Made by a program: the position numbers and the translations under genes. Source: Unio delphinus (Eukaryota; Mollusca; Bivalvia; Unionida; Unionidae). Taken from it: a DNA stretch of 64,000 bases. The DNA is taken from the NCBI GenBank assembly GCA_029339505.1, contig JAQISU010000081.1, positions 14,607,001 through 14,671,000 on the forward strand, given 5' to 3'. The first letter of the stretch is position 1. Each line of letters begins with the position of its first letter. Positions 44,701 through 57,705 of the stretch are shown one piece after another. The notes beneath the pieces were generated by a model. That model ran no database searches. It saw only the letters and a list, made by a program, of their open reading frames with translations, and was not told where the DNA came from.

Positions 44701-45055
44701 CTCCAACGCGAATATAAAGCTAGTAAACGAAAACTACGAGAGGATATCACCGCGATCAAAAATAAGATCGGGGGATTGAATAACCAGCGAGCTCAGCTAC
44801 AATCATTGTTAGAAAAAAAATCAAGCTGAATACGACCAATAGATCACCGCGATAAAAACTCAGCGAGGGGAAGTTTAAGCTAGCATAGATGAAAATCAAA
44901 ACGAATCACTAAAACAGTAATTATTAAACAATAAATACAACACTGCGATTGAAAAATTAACTACCCAGAATGTGAAATTATCAACTCGGTATAATGATCT
45001 TTTAACCAAGAATTAAAAAAACTAGCGGCGAATATCGAGAAAATTCACGGTGTTA
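44701..45055 (+). pseudogene. Coiled-coil frame at the end of the virus-derived block
   Basis: The plus strand reads QLSELQREYKASKRKLREDI, then NKIGGLNNQRAQLQSLLEKK, then further heptad-like text (STRYNDLLTK) through several stops, up to the LINE tail at 45,062. A long coiled coil, unrecognised. It may be a virion or cargo gene of the same element. Confidence 0.5.
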
Positions 45056-45061
45056 CAATTA

Positions 45062-45118
45062 TAATAATGAGGACTTTGTATAGCGCCTAATCTTTAAAAG
45101 CTATAAGCACTTTACACC
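45062..45118 (-). mobile_element. L2-like LINE tail
   Basis: ataataatgaggactttgta and gcgcctaatctttaaaagct are the reverse complement of the tails at 21,800 and 23,880. It marks the right edge of the virus-derived block. Confidence 0.75.
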
Positions 45119-45161
45119 ATCAATAATGATATGACTACACTACAGAACAACAAATGACAAA

Positions 45162-45964
45162 TGTTACGGCTATTGGATTTAATTTATTTATTTTTTTATT
45201 GTTAAATCCAAATTTGTCATTTAGGGTTTAATATTCATTAATTGGGAGATTTTTTCTAGAAAATTTCAGGCTGACCACTCTAATTGTATACAAGTTTTTG
45301 ACCTTGGCTTGGTTACCTCTTTATCTGACCTTGCTTTAGACTGACAAACAGGTCTTTAATACTATTGGTTAATTTTAAGAATAACTTTTATTTTTAGTTC
45401 TTGGGGTGTAGGACATATCTAGAATACTTGACTTGCTGAAGGTAGTGATCTTCCATGAATTTCTAGAAAGATCACGTGATCACTTGTTTACTTACGAAAA
45501 ACAAGTTATATATACTTGTTTGGGATAGAACAATTCAGTAGAATTTTGTGCTTTAAAATTAACAGTTGTGTAATTCATGTTTGAGTGTTAATATTAATTA
45601 TTTTATTCTGGACATTGTGTCAATTTATTGAAGAAAGAAGAATTATCTGGAAAAGGACATGTGTTTATGATTTTCATTTGGATGATAAAACAAGAACTGC
45701 ATCACGTGACATTGTCAGCCATTTTGGATTACATCGTCAAGATTCGAACCTGGAACTATTAGAACATTTATTTATCAGGACTTGAAATTCCATTAGTGGA
45801 TTATTTTGTGAATTCTATATTTGTTGGATTTGATTTTCTAAAACCGTAAGTTTATTTATTTTATGAAAATAATTATACTTAATAAATTCATTGTTCAATT
45901 TATACAAGCTTGTTTGTTTTCACTATTTCTGTGTTGCTGCTTATTCGAGCCTAAGCATGTAACA
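45162..45964 (+). repeat. 5' LTR of the older LTR element
   Basis: Starts tgttacggctattggattt and ends gcatgtaaca. A TATA-like tatatatactt lies near 45,508. Related remnants occur at 22.3-22.7 and 23.3-23.5 kb. After it, tggtggctatcgtccggatt at 45,971 is the likely primer site; the tRNA is not identified. Confidence 0.85.
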
Positions 45965-46081
45965 TAGAATTGGTGGCTATCGTCCGGATTGAGATTTGAG
46001 ATAAATTTGAATTTAAATTTGAATTTCCCCTAGTTTTTGAAAATTTTAAATCTTTAGTGAGACTGACACGCTTGTATCAAA

Positions 46082-47307
<1,226 letters not shown>

Positions 47308-47317
<10 letters not shown>

Positions 47318-48423
47318 ATTTTGATATGGAGAATTATGAACCATTCATATCGAAGGGTTCTATATCACTATTGGGTGATTTGGCCAATCCCACCCCTATT
47401 AAAATTTTAAGGCACACAGGAGCTTCTCAGAGTCTTTTATTATCAGATACTTTGCCTTTTTCTGAGAAGTCTTCTTCTAATGAAAGTGTTCTTATTCAGG
47501 GAGTAGAGTGCGGCTTTGTTAATGTTCCTCTCCATTGTGTAAATTTGTCATCAGACTTAGTGTTAGGACCTGTGACAATCGGAACAGTCTCGGTTTTACC
47601 CGTAGAGGGGATTGATTTATTGCTAGGCAACGACTTAGCTGGGGACAAGGTTGTGGTTAATCCACTTGTAACTGACAAGCCTAATTTGGATCAGAAAGTT
47701 GATCCAATTGAAAAAGAATTCCCTGAGATATTTCAAGCTTGTGCAGTTAACAGAGCTATGGCAAAGAAAGCTCTTGAGAATGATGTTGATGAAGGAAGTA
47801 TTCCTTTATCTGACACGTGTATGGGTCAGGCTTTTGATGAGGTCACTTTTACTCCTTGTTTGGATCAATCAGAAGGTATTGATCATAGTGATCCTCTTTT
47901 AACAACTCATTCTCTTTATTCTAATCAGGGTGATAAACGACAGTCACTTGTCATTGAACAGGAAAAAGATCCTGAGATCTCCTGTTTGTTTCAAAGGGCC
48001 ATAAATGAGACTGAAGCCACTGAAGTTCCTGTCTGTTATTTCATTAAAAATGGAATTCTTATGAGAAAATGGAGACCTCCCGAGGTACCTGCTGGTGATG
48101 AATGGTCAGTGAACTATCAGATAGTAGTTCCAAAACCTTACAGACAGGAAATACTTAATCTGGCCCATGAAACTCCTTTGGCTGGTCATTTAGGGATTAA
48201 TAAAATGTATCACAAGATCTTGACTCACTTCTATTGGCCAAAAATCAAAAGTGATGTTGTCAAATACTGTAGATCTTGTCATACTTGTCAAATGGTAGGA
48301 AAACCCAATCACAAGATACTTAAGGCTCATCTGCAACCTATTCCTGCATTTGACGAACCATTTAGTAGAGTTATGGTAGATTATATAGGTCCCTTACCTA
48401 AGACCATGTCAGGTAACCAATAG
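47308..48423 (+). pseudogene. Protease and N-terminal integrase of the older LTR element
   Basis: The protease starts near 47,350. The active-site triad codon is CAC at 47,413, giving HTGAS where catalytic DTGAS is expected, so the protease is dead. The flap/late motif IDLLLGNDLAG is near 47,610. A linker follows, then the integrase zinc finger with AHETPLAGHLG and YCRSCHTCQ (48,166-48,292) and the first catalytic Asp in VDYIGPLP (48,379). Stop TAG at 48,421 interrupts the integrase. The ATG at 47,308 overlaps the end of the gag frame but is probably not an authentic start. Confidence 0.85.
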
Positions 48424-49170
48424 CTGTTGACCATTATGTGTGCGTCAACAAGGTTTCCAGTGGCTATTCCGTTGAGGAATATAAAATCTAAAACAATAGT
48501 AAAAGCTTTGATAAAGTTTTTTACTCAGTATGGCCTTCCCAAATCTGTTCAGTCTGATCAAGGTTCAAACTTTGTCTGGTATTTTCCAGCAAGTTATGTA
48601 TGAGTTAGGCATTCAACAATTCTAATCTTCTGCCTATCATCCTGAGAGCCAAGGGGCTTTAGAAAGATTTCATCAGACTTTGAAAAATATGATTTAATCA
48701 TATTGTTTTGATACAAATAAAGATTGGGATGAAGGCATTCATTTACTATTGTTTGCTGTTAGAGAATCAGTTCAAGAATCTCTAGGCTTCAGTCCCTTTG
48801 AACTGGTTTTTGGACATACTGTGCGTGGACCATTGAAGTTATTGAAAGAGAAACTATTAACTAATGAAGATACTGAAATCAATCTTCTTGATTATGTGTC
48901 TGATTTTAGATACAAATTGTCAAAGGTTTGTGAGGTTGCAAAAACAAATCTGCACTCTGTGCAATCTAAAATGAAAGCAAGATATGATAAAAAAAGTTGA
49001 AGGAAAGGAGCTTTCAACCTGGCGATAGAGTCCTGGCTCTCTTGCCATTGCCACAAAACCATCTTCAGGCTAAGTATTATGGTCCCTACACAGTCGATAG
49101 GAAAATTACTGAATTAAATTACATTATAAATACTCCTGGGAGGCGCAAACAAAATCAACTCTTTCATATA
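48424..49170 (+). pseudogene. Integrase core and C-terminal domain of the older LTR element
   Basis: Continues beyond the stop: VQSDQGSNF (second Asp, about 48,549-48,575), then AYHPESQGALERFHQ (catalytic Glu, about 48,636-48,680) after a frame change near 48,585. A stop lies at 48,697 and another break near 48,999. The C-terminal part, FQPGDRVLALLP to YYGPYTVDRKI, is a GPY/F-type module that follows the DDE core in Ty3/gypsy integrases. Directly followed by RT in the same frame as the last part. Confidence 0.82.
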
Positions 49171-50265
49171 AATATGCTAAAGGAGTATATTGAAAGAGAT
49201 AGCCATGCTAAACATGTAATTGGTTTGGTTGCACCTGTCCCACTCAATGAAGGAATATCATCAGATTCTACTGATATCGAAGTGATGACTGATATTGAAA
49301 TGACGAATCTTTGCAATTCAGAAATTATGAAAAATCTAGACCAGAAACTTTCACATTTGCAAGTGCATGAAAGAAATGAATTGAAGCAATTGTTAATAGA
49401 ATATGAGCACTTATTTCCAGATATTCCTACAAGGACAAACAAAATTTTTCATGACGTTGAAATTGAAAATTCAAAACCTATTAAACAACATCCATGCAGG
49501 ATGAATCCACTCAAACAGGAATACTTAAAAAAGGAAATTCAATATTTTCTGGAGAATGATTTTATCGAGCCCAGTAAAAGTGATTGGAGTTCACCATGCA
49601 TACTTGTTCCAAAACCAGATAAAACTTTCCGTATGTGCACTGATTATAGGAAGGTGATTAGTGTGACAAAAACAGATTCATCCCTATTAGCAAGAATTGA
49701 CGATTGTATTGATAAAATCGGGAATGCCAAGTATGTCACCAAATTTGACCTTCTAAAGGGATTTTGGCAGATTCCACTGACGGAAAGAGCAAAGGAAGTC
49801 TCAGCATTTGTGACTCCAGATGGATTTTACCAATATAAAGTAATGCCGTTTGGGATGAAAGGGTCGCCAAGTACATTTCAACGTCTCATGAACATGATTA
49901 TCTCTGGTCTAGAAAATTGTGATGCTTATATAGATGATGTCATCATCTACAACGACACCTGGATAGAACATCTAGCAACAATTCGAAAATTCTTTGACAG
50001 ACTCACTGATGCATGTTTGACAATTAATTTATCTAAAAGTGAGTTCTGTCGTGCTAGTGTGACTTTCTTAGGACATATTGTGGGACATGGGCAGGTTAAA
50101 CTAATAGATGCCAAGGTTGAGGCTATCTCTAAATTCCCTGTGCCTGAAAATAGAAAACAACTGATGCGATTTTTAGGTATGGCTGGATATTATCGTAAAT
50201 TTTGTTCAAATTTTTCTATAATAGCAGAACCCCTGACAAATTTATTGAAAAAGAAGAATAAGTGA
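48997..50265 (+). pseudogene. Integrase C-terminus joined to reverse transcriptase (older LTR element)
   Basis: Open for 422 codons. It begins with the GPY/F module, then RT: VEIENSKPIKQHPCRMNPLK, WSSPCILVPKPDKTFRMCTD, KFDLLKGFWQIPLTERA (first catalytic Asp), MPFGMKGSPSTFQRLMN, the active-site YIDDVIIYND (about 49,926-49,955), SKSEFCRASVTFLGHIVG, and MRFLGMAGYYRKF. All RT blocks and both active-site Asp are present; only the final TGA at 50,263 breaks the link to RNase H. It shows directly that RT lies downstream of integrase in one frame. Confidence 0.88.
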
Positions 50266-50731
50266 TGTTGGACTGAAAAATGTCAGGAGACTTTTGATAA
50301 GTTGAAAGCCATACTTGAAACAGCACCAGTTCTTGCAGCTCCAAATTTTGGTCAATCTTTCATATTATCTGTTGATGCAAGTGATGTTGGGGTTGGAGCG
50401 GTTTTAGTTCAAAAGGACAAAAATGGAATTGAACATCCAGTGTGTTATTTTTACAAGAATTTGAAAAAGCACCAGAAAAATTATTCAACAATCGAGAAGG
50501 AATGTTTGGCATTGATTTTGGCTTTGCAACATTTTGAAGTTTATTTAAGTTCAGCTCCTTCTTCGATTATAGTTTTTAGTGACCACAACCCCTTTACTTT
50601 CATCGGCAAGATGAAAAACAAAAACCAAAGATTATTGAGATGGAGTTTGTTATTACAAAAAATATAATCTTGATATCAGGCACATAAAAGGAAAAGATAA
50701 TATAATTGCAGACGCTCTTTCCCGTGCATAA
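50266..50731 (+). pseudogene. RNase H of the older LTR element
   Basis: Shows FILSVDASDVGVGAVLVQ (catalytic Asp), KNYSTIEKECLALILAL, FSDHNPFTFI (catalytic Asp) and, after a frame change near 50,662, IKGKDNIIADALSRA ending in a stop near 50,731. Homologous to the RNase H at 10,874-11,359 in the other element. Confidence 0.87.
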
Positions 50732-50843
50732 TTCATTATATTGTATAATTTATATTAGTTCTTTTAACCTCAGATGTAAATTGGTTTGTGATAAAAGGAA
50801 AGTTTTATCATATAAACCTTTCTTTTTATTTTATGGGGGAAGG

Positions 50844-51643
50844 TGCTACGGCTATTGGATTTAATTTATTTATTTTTTATTGTTAAATCCAAAAATGTCA
50901 TTTAGGGTTTAATATTCATTAATTGGGAGATTTTTTCTAGAAAATTCAGGCTGGCCTAGATTCTAGTTGTAAACAGGCTGACCTTGGCTTATTTACTTCA
51001 TTATCTGACCTTGCTTCAGATTGATAAACAGGTCTTTAAAACAATTGGTTAATTTCAAGGACAACTTTTTATTTTTAGTAGGAAATATCTGGAGTACGTG
51101 ATTTTGTGAAGGTAATTCATCTTTCTTTGACTTTCTAGAAAATCACGTGATCACTTGTTTACTTCAGAAAAGGATATTTTAATCAGTGTACTGGAAGAGA
51201 GGTTCAGTAGAATCTCTGGGCTTTAAAATGAACAGTTGTGTATTTATGTTTGAGTTGTAATTTTAATGATCTTGTTCTGGACATTGTGTCAATTCATTGA
51301 AGAAAGAAGAATTATCTGGAAAAGGACATGTGTTTATGATTTTCATTTGGATGATAAAACAAGAACTGCATCACGTGACATTGTCAGCCATTTTGGATTA
51401 CATCGTCAAGATTCGAACCTGGAACTATTAGAACATTTATTTATTAGGACTCTTGCAATTCCATTAGTGGATTATTTTTGTGAATTCTATATTGGATTAA
51501 TGTTGGATTCGATTCTCTAAAACAGTAAGTTAATTTACTTTATGAAAATAATTGTACTTAATAAATTTATTGTTCAATTTATACAAACTTGTTAGTTTTC
51601 ACTCTTTCTGTGTTGCTGCTTATTCGAGCCTTAGCACGTAACA
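50844..51643 (+). repeat. 3' LTR of the older LTR element
   Basis: Same content as 45,162-45,964 with scattered substitutions and indels (tgctacgg versus tgttacgg; the TATA region of the left copy is altered to gatatttt). Ends cacgtaaca. Confidence 0.85.
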
Positions 51644-51924
51644 AATGTCATCGTGACCACTTTCGCTCATGCATAACTACATGCCAAACAAAATATTTGA
51701 AAAATGGAAAATCAGGAGCAGGACTCCCCGAAAGTAAAAGTCTTGAAACTGTAATACAATACAAGAAAATAAATGGTAAAAAAAAGAAATAAAATAATTT
51801 TTGACATAAAAGCAAACGGAGGCAGGACTCTACAGTGAATTTTGATCAGATCGTTTACTTTCTATACATTTCATTTAATATTACATCATTTGGAATATAA
51901 GCTGATCATTCCATTCTTTTCTTC

Positions 51925-53440
51925 ATACCATTTCAAATAATGCCAGATCATTTGGAATCGGAATATATCATTTCTTGTTTGGGGTTAAATCATTTAATTC
52001 TAGACTACATAATTTCATTTAATACTACGTCATTTGGAAGCAGATTTCATCAATCCGTTTTGTTCTTTAAATCATTTAATTTAATACCACATCATTTGGA
52101 ATCTGAATTCATCATTTCATTTGTTGAGTTAAATCATTTCATATCATAATACGTAATTTCATTTAATAATGTGTCATTTGGAAGCAGAAAATTCGTTTTG
52201 TTCTTTAAATCATTTTATTTGATACCAGATCATTTGGAATTTAAATTCATGATTTCATTTGTTGAGTCAAATCATTTCATTTTAGACTACATCATTTTAT
52301 TAATAGCACATCATTTCGAAGCATATATCATCATTCCGTTTTGTTCTTTAAATCATTTTATTTAATACCAGATCATTTCATTTAACGTCACATCATTTGA
52401 AATCTGAATTCATTATTTCATTTTTGGGGTTCAATCATTTCTTTTCATGCTATATCATTTCATATCACACCGCATCATTTAGAATCTGAATTCATCATTC
52501 TGTTTTTGGGGTTAAATCATTTCATTTCACTCTACATCATTTCATTTAATACCACGTCATTTGAAATTTAAATGATCATTCGGTTTTATTTGTTAAATCA
52601 TTTCATGTGACACTACGTCATTTGGAATCTGGATTGATTATTTCATTTGCTAGGTTAAATCATTTGACTTTATACTAGATCATTTGATTTTATACTAGGC
52701 GGCGATGGCTGCCCATAAAATCATTTAATTCAAGACTACAGAATTTCATTTAATACTACGTCATTTAGAAGCAGAATTCATCAATCCGTTTTGTTATTTA
52801 AATCATTTAATTTAATATCACATCATTTGGAATATGAATTCATCATTTCATTTGTTGAGTTAAATCATTTTATTCCATACTACGTACTTTCATTTAATAA
52901 TATATCGTTTGGAACCAGATTTCATTAATCCGTTTTGTTCTTTAAATCATTTTTTTTAATACCAGATCATTTGGAATTTAAATTCATGACTTCATTTGTT
53001 GAGTTAAATCATTTCTTGTTAGACTACATCATTTTATCTAATAGCACGTCATTTGGAAGCATATATCATCATTTCGTTTTGTTCTTTAAATCATTTTATT
53101 TAATACCAGATCATTTCATTTAACGCCACATCATTTGAAATCTGAATTCATTATTTCATTTTTGGGGTTCAATCATTTAATTTCATGCTACATCATTTCA
53201 TATCACACAACATCATTTGGAATCTGAATTGATCATTCCGTTTGTTGGGTTAAATCATTTCATTTCACACTTAATCATTTCATTTAATACCACGTCATTT
53301 GAAACTTGAAAGCATCATTCGGTTTTGTTCGTTAAATCATTATTTCATTAACACCACATCATTTGGAATCTGGATTGATCATTTCATTGCTAGGTTAAAT
53401 TATTTGATTTTATACTAGATCATTTGATTAATGTAATTTT
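51925..53440. repeat. AT-rich higher-order repeat built on catttgga(a)t / aaatcatttcattt
   Basis: Short words (cacatcatttggaatctgaa, gttaaatcatttcattt) recur every 50-60 bp and combine into 110-130-bp units. The series is repeated as two blocks of about 740 bp, each closing with ggcggcga(t/c)ggctgcccata (52,699 and 53,441). Two frames of 60-70 codons across it are repeat artefacts. Confidence 0.85.
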
Positions 53441-53460
53441 GGCGGCGACGGCTGCCCATA

Positions 53461-54825
53461 CGGGGTGATATTCCCAAATCGGCAACTTTCTGGCAAACGA
53501 ACATCCTCAACCTAATGAATAATGTCCCTATAATATTTCACGATGTCAGTGCACTTAAAATTTTGTCAATAATTCTTGTGAACTTTTGAATAAAATAATG
53601 TAGTTTCAGTTTCCATAGCCTGAAACCACTGCTGTTATAATAACGATTACACGTCATTGATGTGACATTATGATCCTATTATAACGAATATCATTAACGT
53701 GCCGAATGACTATTAAAAATGACCACTATTTAGGTCTCACTGGACAGTTGTTTTACAAATTTTTGTCCATCAATGACCTATAGTAGAAGAATGATAATAT
53801 TATTACATTAAAGACACAAATAAAAATGAACTAATGATTTTTTTTTAAAATGATGCTTGTAAGATTCTGACTGAGGAATTAAAGTTAATTCTTCATGTAA
53901 CTATATAGTGGCTTTTATACTGAATCAACACTGCCCCTAAACCTTCTTTTTACATTCATTTTTTACAGAAAGGGGGTATTTTGAATATTTCCCTGTGACA
54001 ATAGAGCTAAAATAATAGTATGTGCCTTATACATGAATAAAGTTCTCTAGTACTGTAACAAATTAGCATACTTTTCATCACCCCTCAACCATCAAGATTT
54101 TTAGATATTTACCTCTGTAGCAAACACTTGTAAATACGCAAGCCAGTTCTTGGCTCATTTGAAGCCCAGTTACGCATTTGATCTCCTGTGCTAGTCTAAC
54201 TGTGACAGGCAGTCAACCAGTTTCCAAGCCTAACTCAAAGTAAATCTAAACCACATTACAGATTTAGCTCAAGTGTGAACTAAAAATGCTAGGATGGTGA
54301 TAATTAGGCCCATGCCTTCTACCTTAAATATTAGGAAATGCGAAACTATCCAGTTACACATTAGGTCTTATTCTATTTCCTTCAAGCAAGCGACGAAAAC
54401 GGCTGAGGTTATCGCGAGTGACTCTCTGATGTGTGTTACCTCCCTTTGTAATATTCTGGAAAAAGTGAGTCTCGTGACGTCGAAGACAGTGTCAGCATTG
54501 TACAGAGAAAACTTTATCAGAAATGAGTGTATGGCGAAATGAACGAAATACTGATCAGAACAAACAAAGGAGAATATAATCCAGGGGAAGAGATATATGG
54601 GTATGATTAATATAATGTAAACTATCGTGTGAACCTTATAATAATTAATGAAAATCCTAATAGGAAATAGTGGTGTTGTCTGTTGAAAGATGAAATATAT
54701 CTATAAACATTCTATTTAAGGCACATCATGTTTTTTTCTTCTTCTGTGAATTCATAATGAATCAATTTTATGTGAATTATCAACTCTAAATAATATCGAA
54801 AACATGGCCAATGCAATAACATTTG

Positions 54826-54830
<5 letters not shown>
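53461..54830. other. Intergenic, no gene seen
   Basis: AT-rich. A frame at 54,294-54,542 has no recognisable domain. Confidence 0.5.

Positions 54831-54906
<76 letters not shown>
54831..54906. repeat. (AT)n microsatellite
   Basis: About 76 bp of uninterrupted AT. Confidence 0.97.
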
Positions 54907-54908
<2 letters not shown>

Positions 54909-54979
54909 TGCCGTGCTACCTTCTGCACTAGGTGAGTACTGTGATGCTCTTCTATGTTAATATGGCGGAGTTGGCCTCA

Positions 54980-55923
54980 AACTAGTCATTGTTCTTTGAC
55001 TGATTCTTACCGAAAATCCTTGTGGCTGTGCTTTACACATTTTCTTTGATGTCATCCCATCTCTCTCTGGCACTGCCATTTGGAGGTTCTGAATCAAATG
55101 TCTTGGAGACATAAGTGAATTTCTCAGCCTTGTCTGGGTATGATGTCTTGCTCATGTCAATGCGTGGTATACTCTCCTGCCTAGAGCAGTGTATCTTCTT
55201 AAGTTCTTTGGCTGAAGCTTCATTTTGCAGTACACTAGCAAGTCGTCAGTGTCACAGTAAGCACTGTGGAAGGTGCCTGTGTTTGGACTGGGGACATCTC
55301 CAAGACACTTTATGCTGTGGCTTCGTATGAAAGAATGAATTGGTGATGCTGATTTCATTGTATGAGCACATCTCTAGGAGTTGCTACCTTTCTTATTCAT
55401 CTTCTTAATGCCAAACTTTCCAAGAGTCATGGCCAGCATTGAAGTTATCTAGTAATATCAAAATCTCTTCCTTGGGAATTTTGTTGATGAGCGAGATTAA
55501 TATATAGTAGAAATCATCTTTGGTATCTATGGTGGTGCCTAGTGTGGGAGCATAAATGCTGATCAGGTTGACAGGCCTGGTTGTGATGTGGAAGCAGAAG
55601 GATAATAGTCTTCTGATTTCTTGTTGGCAGGGTTTTATATTCCCCAGCAGAGAGTTCCTGACAGTGAATCTAACCCCAAACTCTCTGGCTTTATCAGTGC
55701 TCTTTGCTTGCCAGAAGAACATGTAGTTCTCTTCTCTGAATTTCCTGTTATCTGGTAGCCATGTATCCTGTAGTGCAACAATGTCGACCTTGAATCTTGC
55801 AAGTTCATGTTTGATGACTGAAGTCTTTTGAACATCGCTGATTGCCTGGAGATCATCTGAGAGTCCAGTCAGCATGATCTGGATATTCCATGAGGATCGG
55901 AGTTTTTTTTTGTTAGTTTTCAT
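54980..55923 (-). pseudogene. LINE endonuclease remnant (CFDP2-like/RTE-type)
   Basis: The minus-strand frame at 55,923-55,405 reads MLTGLSDDLQAISDV, HELARFKVDIVALQDTWLP, VNLISIYAPTLG and ILILLDNFNAGHDSW, the blocks of an apurinic-type (exonuclease-endonuclease-phosphatase) domain. The usual Glu of the QET motif is changed (ALQDTW) and the GDFNA motif reads LDNFNA, so two catalytic positions are altered. A second frame (55,358-55,152) has HSAYCDTDDLLVYCKMKLQ, where the conserved SDH appears as TDD. A deletion separates the two, and a tail continues to about 54,980. It belongs to the LINE family whose endonuclease is often annotated as craniofacial development protein 2-like. Confidence 0.8.
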
Positions 55924-56186
55924 TTGTTGTTTCTTGGTGCAATAGTTGCAGTCCGCTTTGTCAGGTACTCACGTGCCATAAACCCTATGCACCCAATGAG
56001 GCAGATGAACTGTGGCAGGATGGCACCTTATTGTCTATGTGCTGCCGAGCTTGAGGCGGGCAGTAGCTGTCCAGTGAGACATGTTGGTCTCTCCCAGAGT
56101 CGGAAGCAACCTCAGGAATCTGACTCAACACCAATCGAGCGATGACTTATAACCAGTAAACGGCTGCTTCCCATGTTCCTGATATG

Positions 56187-56360
56187 CTTTACATGGTGGC
56201 TGGTATTAATGGTGGAGGAAGAACCCAGACACCCCCACCCCCGGAAAGAACCACCGACCCCTGAGACACTACTGGCAAGCTTTTTCACATACACTCTAAC
56301 CCTTGCAGACAAGAGTTGAGATGGCAGTGATCTGTAACGGAGAGCGCTTTAGACCCAGTG
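56187..56360 (-). mobile_element. tRNA-Leu-derived SINE, tail-truncated
   Basis: Minus-strand copy from acatggtggctgg (56,187) to the A-box region near 56,360. The last head bases are replaced by unrelated sequence. Confidence 0.82.
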
Positions 56361-57705
56361 TTTCCTTTTACCCTTGTTTGTGCTTCATAGACCCCCAAAT
56401 TTTTAATTTGACACACAGTTTTCATAACAATGTTTTTTTTTTTCTTCTGATTCTGATCTGCAGTTTTGACACCTAGGAGACTTTTGACTCTCAGTCTTGG
56501 ACCCCTAGGAAATTCACTGAGACCACTATGCCATTCAGGGGGGTGGGGGTGGGTGGGCGTGCAGTTTCATTGTAAGTAAAATCCATGTGTATTAATTAGG
56601 TGATCTTACATCTTTTTGGCTGACCTTGTTACCACATGGTTCTGTTTCTGATCCAGATGTTATCAGAATTAAAATATATACTTATATCATTAAGATCAGT
56701 GACTAGTTTGATAATTAGTTAGATCCTTGCATGTTAATGAAGTGATAATGCATCTGATATGCTGAGCTTGTTACTGTTCTGGAAATCATATTTTTGATCT
56801 GATTTGATCAGACTTATAATATGTGTTTATATCTTTATGCTCTTGTTCATTGATGAGCAAGATCCATGCATGTTAATGAGATAATCTTTTATTCTAAATA
56901 CTTTGAGTTTCTATATACTCTGGAGACCATATTTCTGATCCATAGTTCAGTTATGAGTGAGGTCAAGTGATCTTGACTCTGATAGTTGGGCTTGTTACTC
57001 ACTGGATTTTGATCAGATTTGAAATGTAAATTTATATCATCAAGATCTTTTGGTTGGATTGATAGTGGCTGTTCATTTAGTATGTACGCATGGAGTGGAG
57101 GATGGGGTTAACCCAAATGCATATGCTTTCATATGTGGTGGTGGTCTACTCATAAAATACAGGGGTGGGGGGCAAAACTTTGAAAATAATTTGTGTCATA
57201 TGTAACCTGTTCGACTAGGTTCAGTCTGTGCTTGAATTTAAGCAGACACTATACAAACTTTTACGCAGCTTATTTTTTTTATGCAGCCAGACACTCAACA
57301 TTGATACATTATCTGTTTTATTAAACATGTTAATATTATTAATCCTTGATCACTTCTTCATGGTTTAAATATAGGCCATTTTATAGAATTTGGTTTGGTG
57401 GTAGGGTTGCATCAAGTATATGTACGCAGGTGTGTGTGTATAAAAAGTATGCATGTGTACAGGGAGGGGTGGGGGTGAAGTTTTGCCAGATATGTGCATA
57501 TGTACTTAATGGATGGCCTCTTATTAAGTCACAGAGAAGAGTTGAAAGCATATGGTTGATTGTTGTGATTTAAAATCATTTAGTGACTTATTTTTATGAA
57601 CAAAGTTACAGTTTGCATCTAATTAAAATATTTTCTCATTCCAGTGTTGTTTATCTGAACATCATCAATCCCACGGCTGGAAGAGGTGTCAGACTGAGCT
57701 TTTTG
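56361..57705. other. Intergenic, no gene seen
   Basis: Contains loosely repeated phrases (ttgatcagattt, catgttaatgagat, ttatatcattaagatc at 56,590-57,050) suggesting an ancient tandem repeat. No coding sense. Confidence 0.5.

Noticed and set aside
54294..54542. 82-residue plus-strand frame in intergenic DNA
   Set aside because: No recognisable domain, no flanking gene structure, and length within chance expectation.
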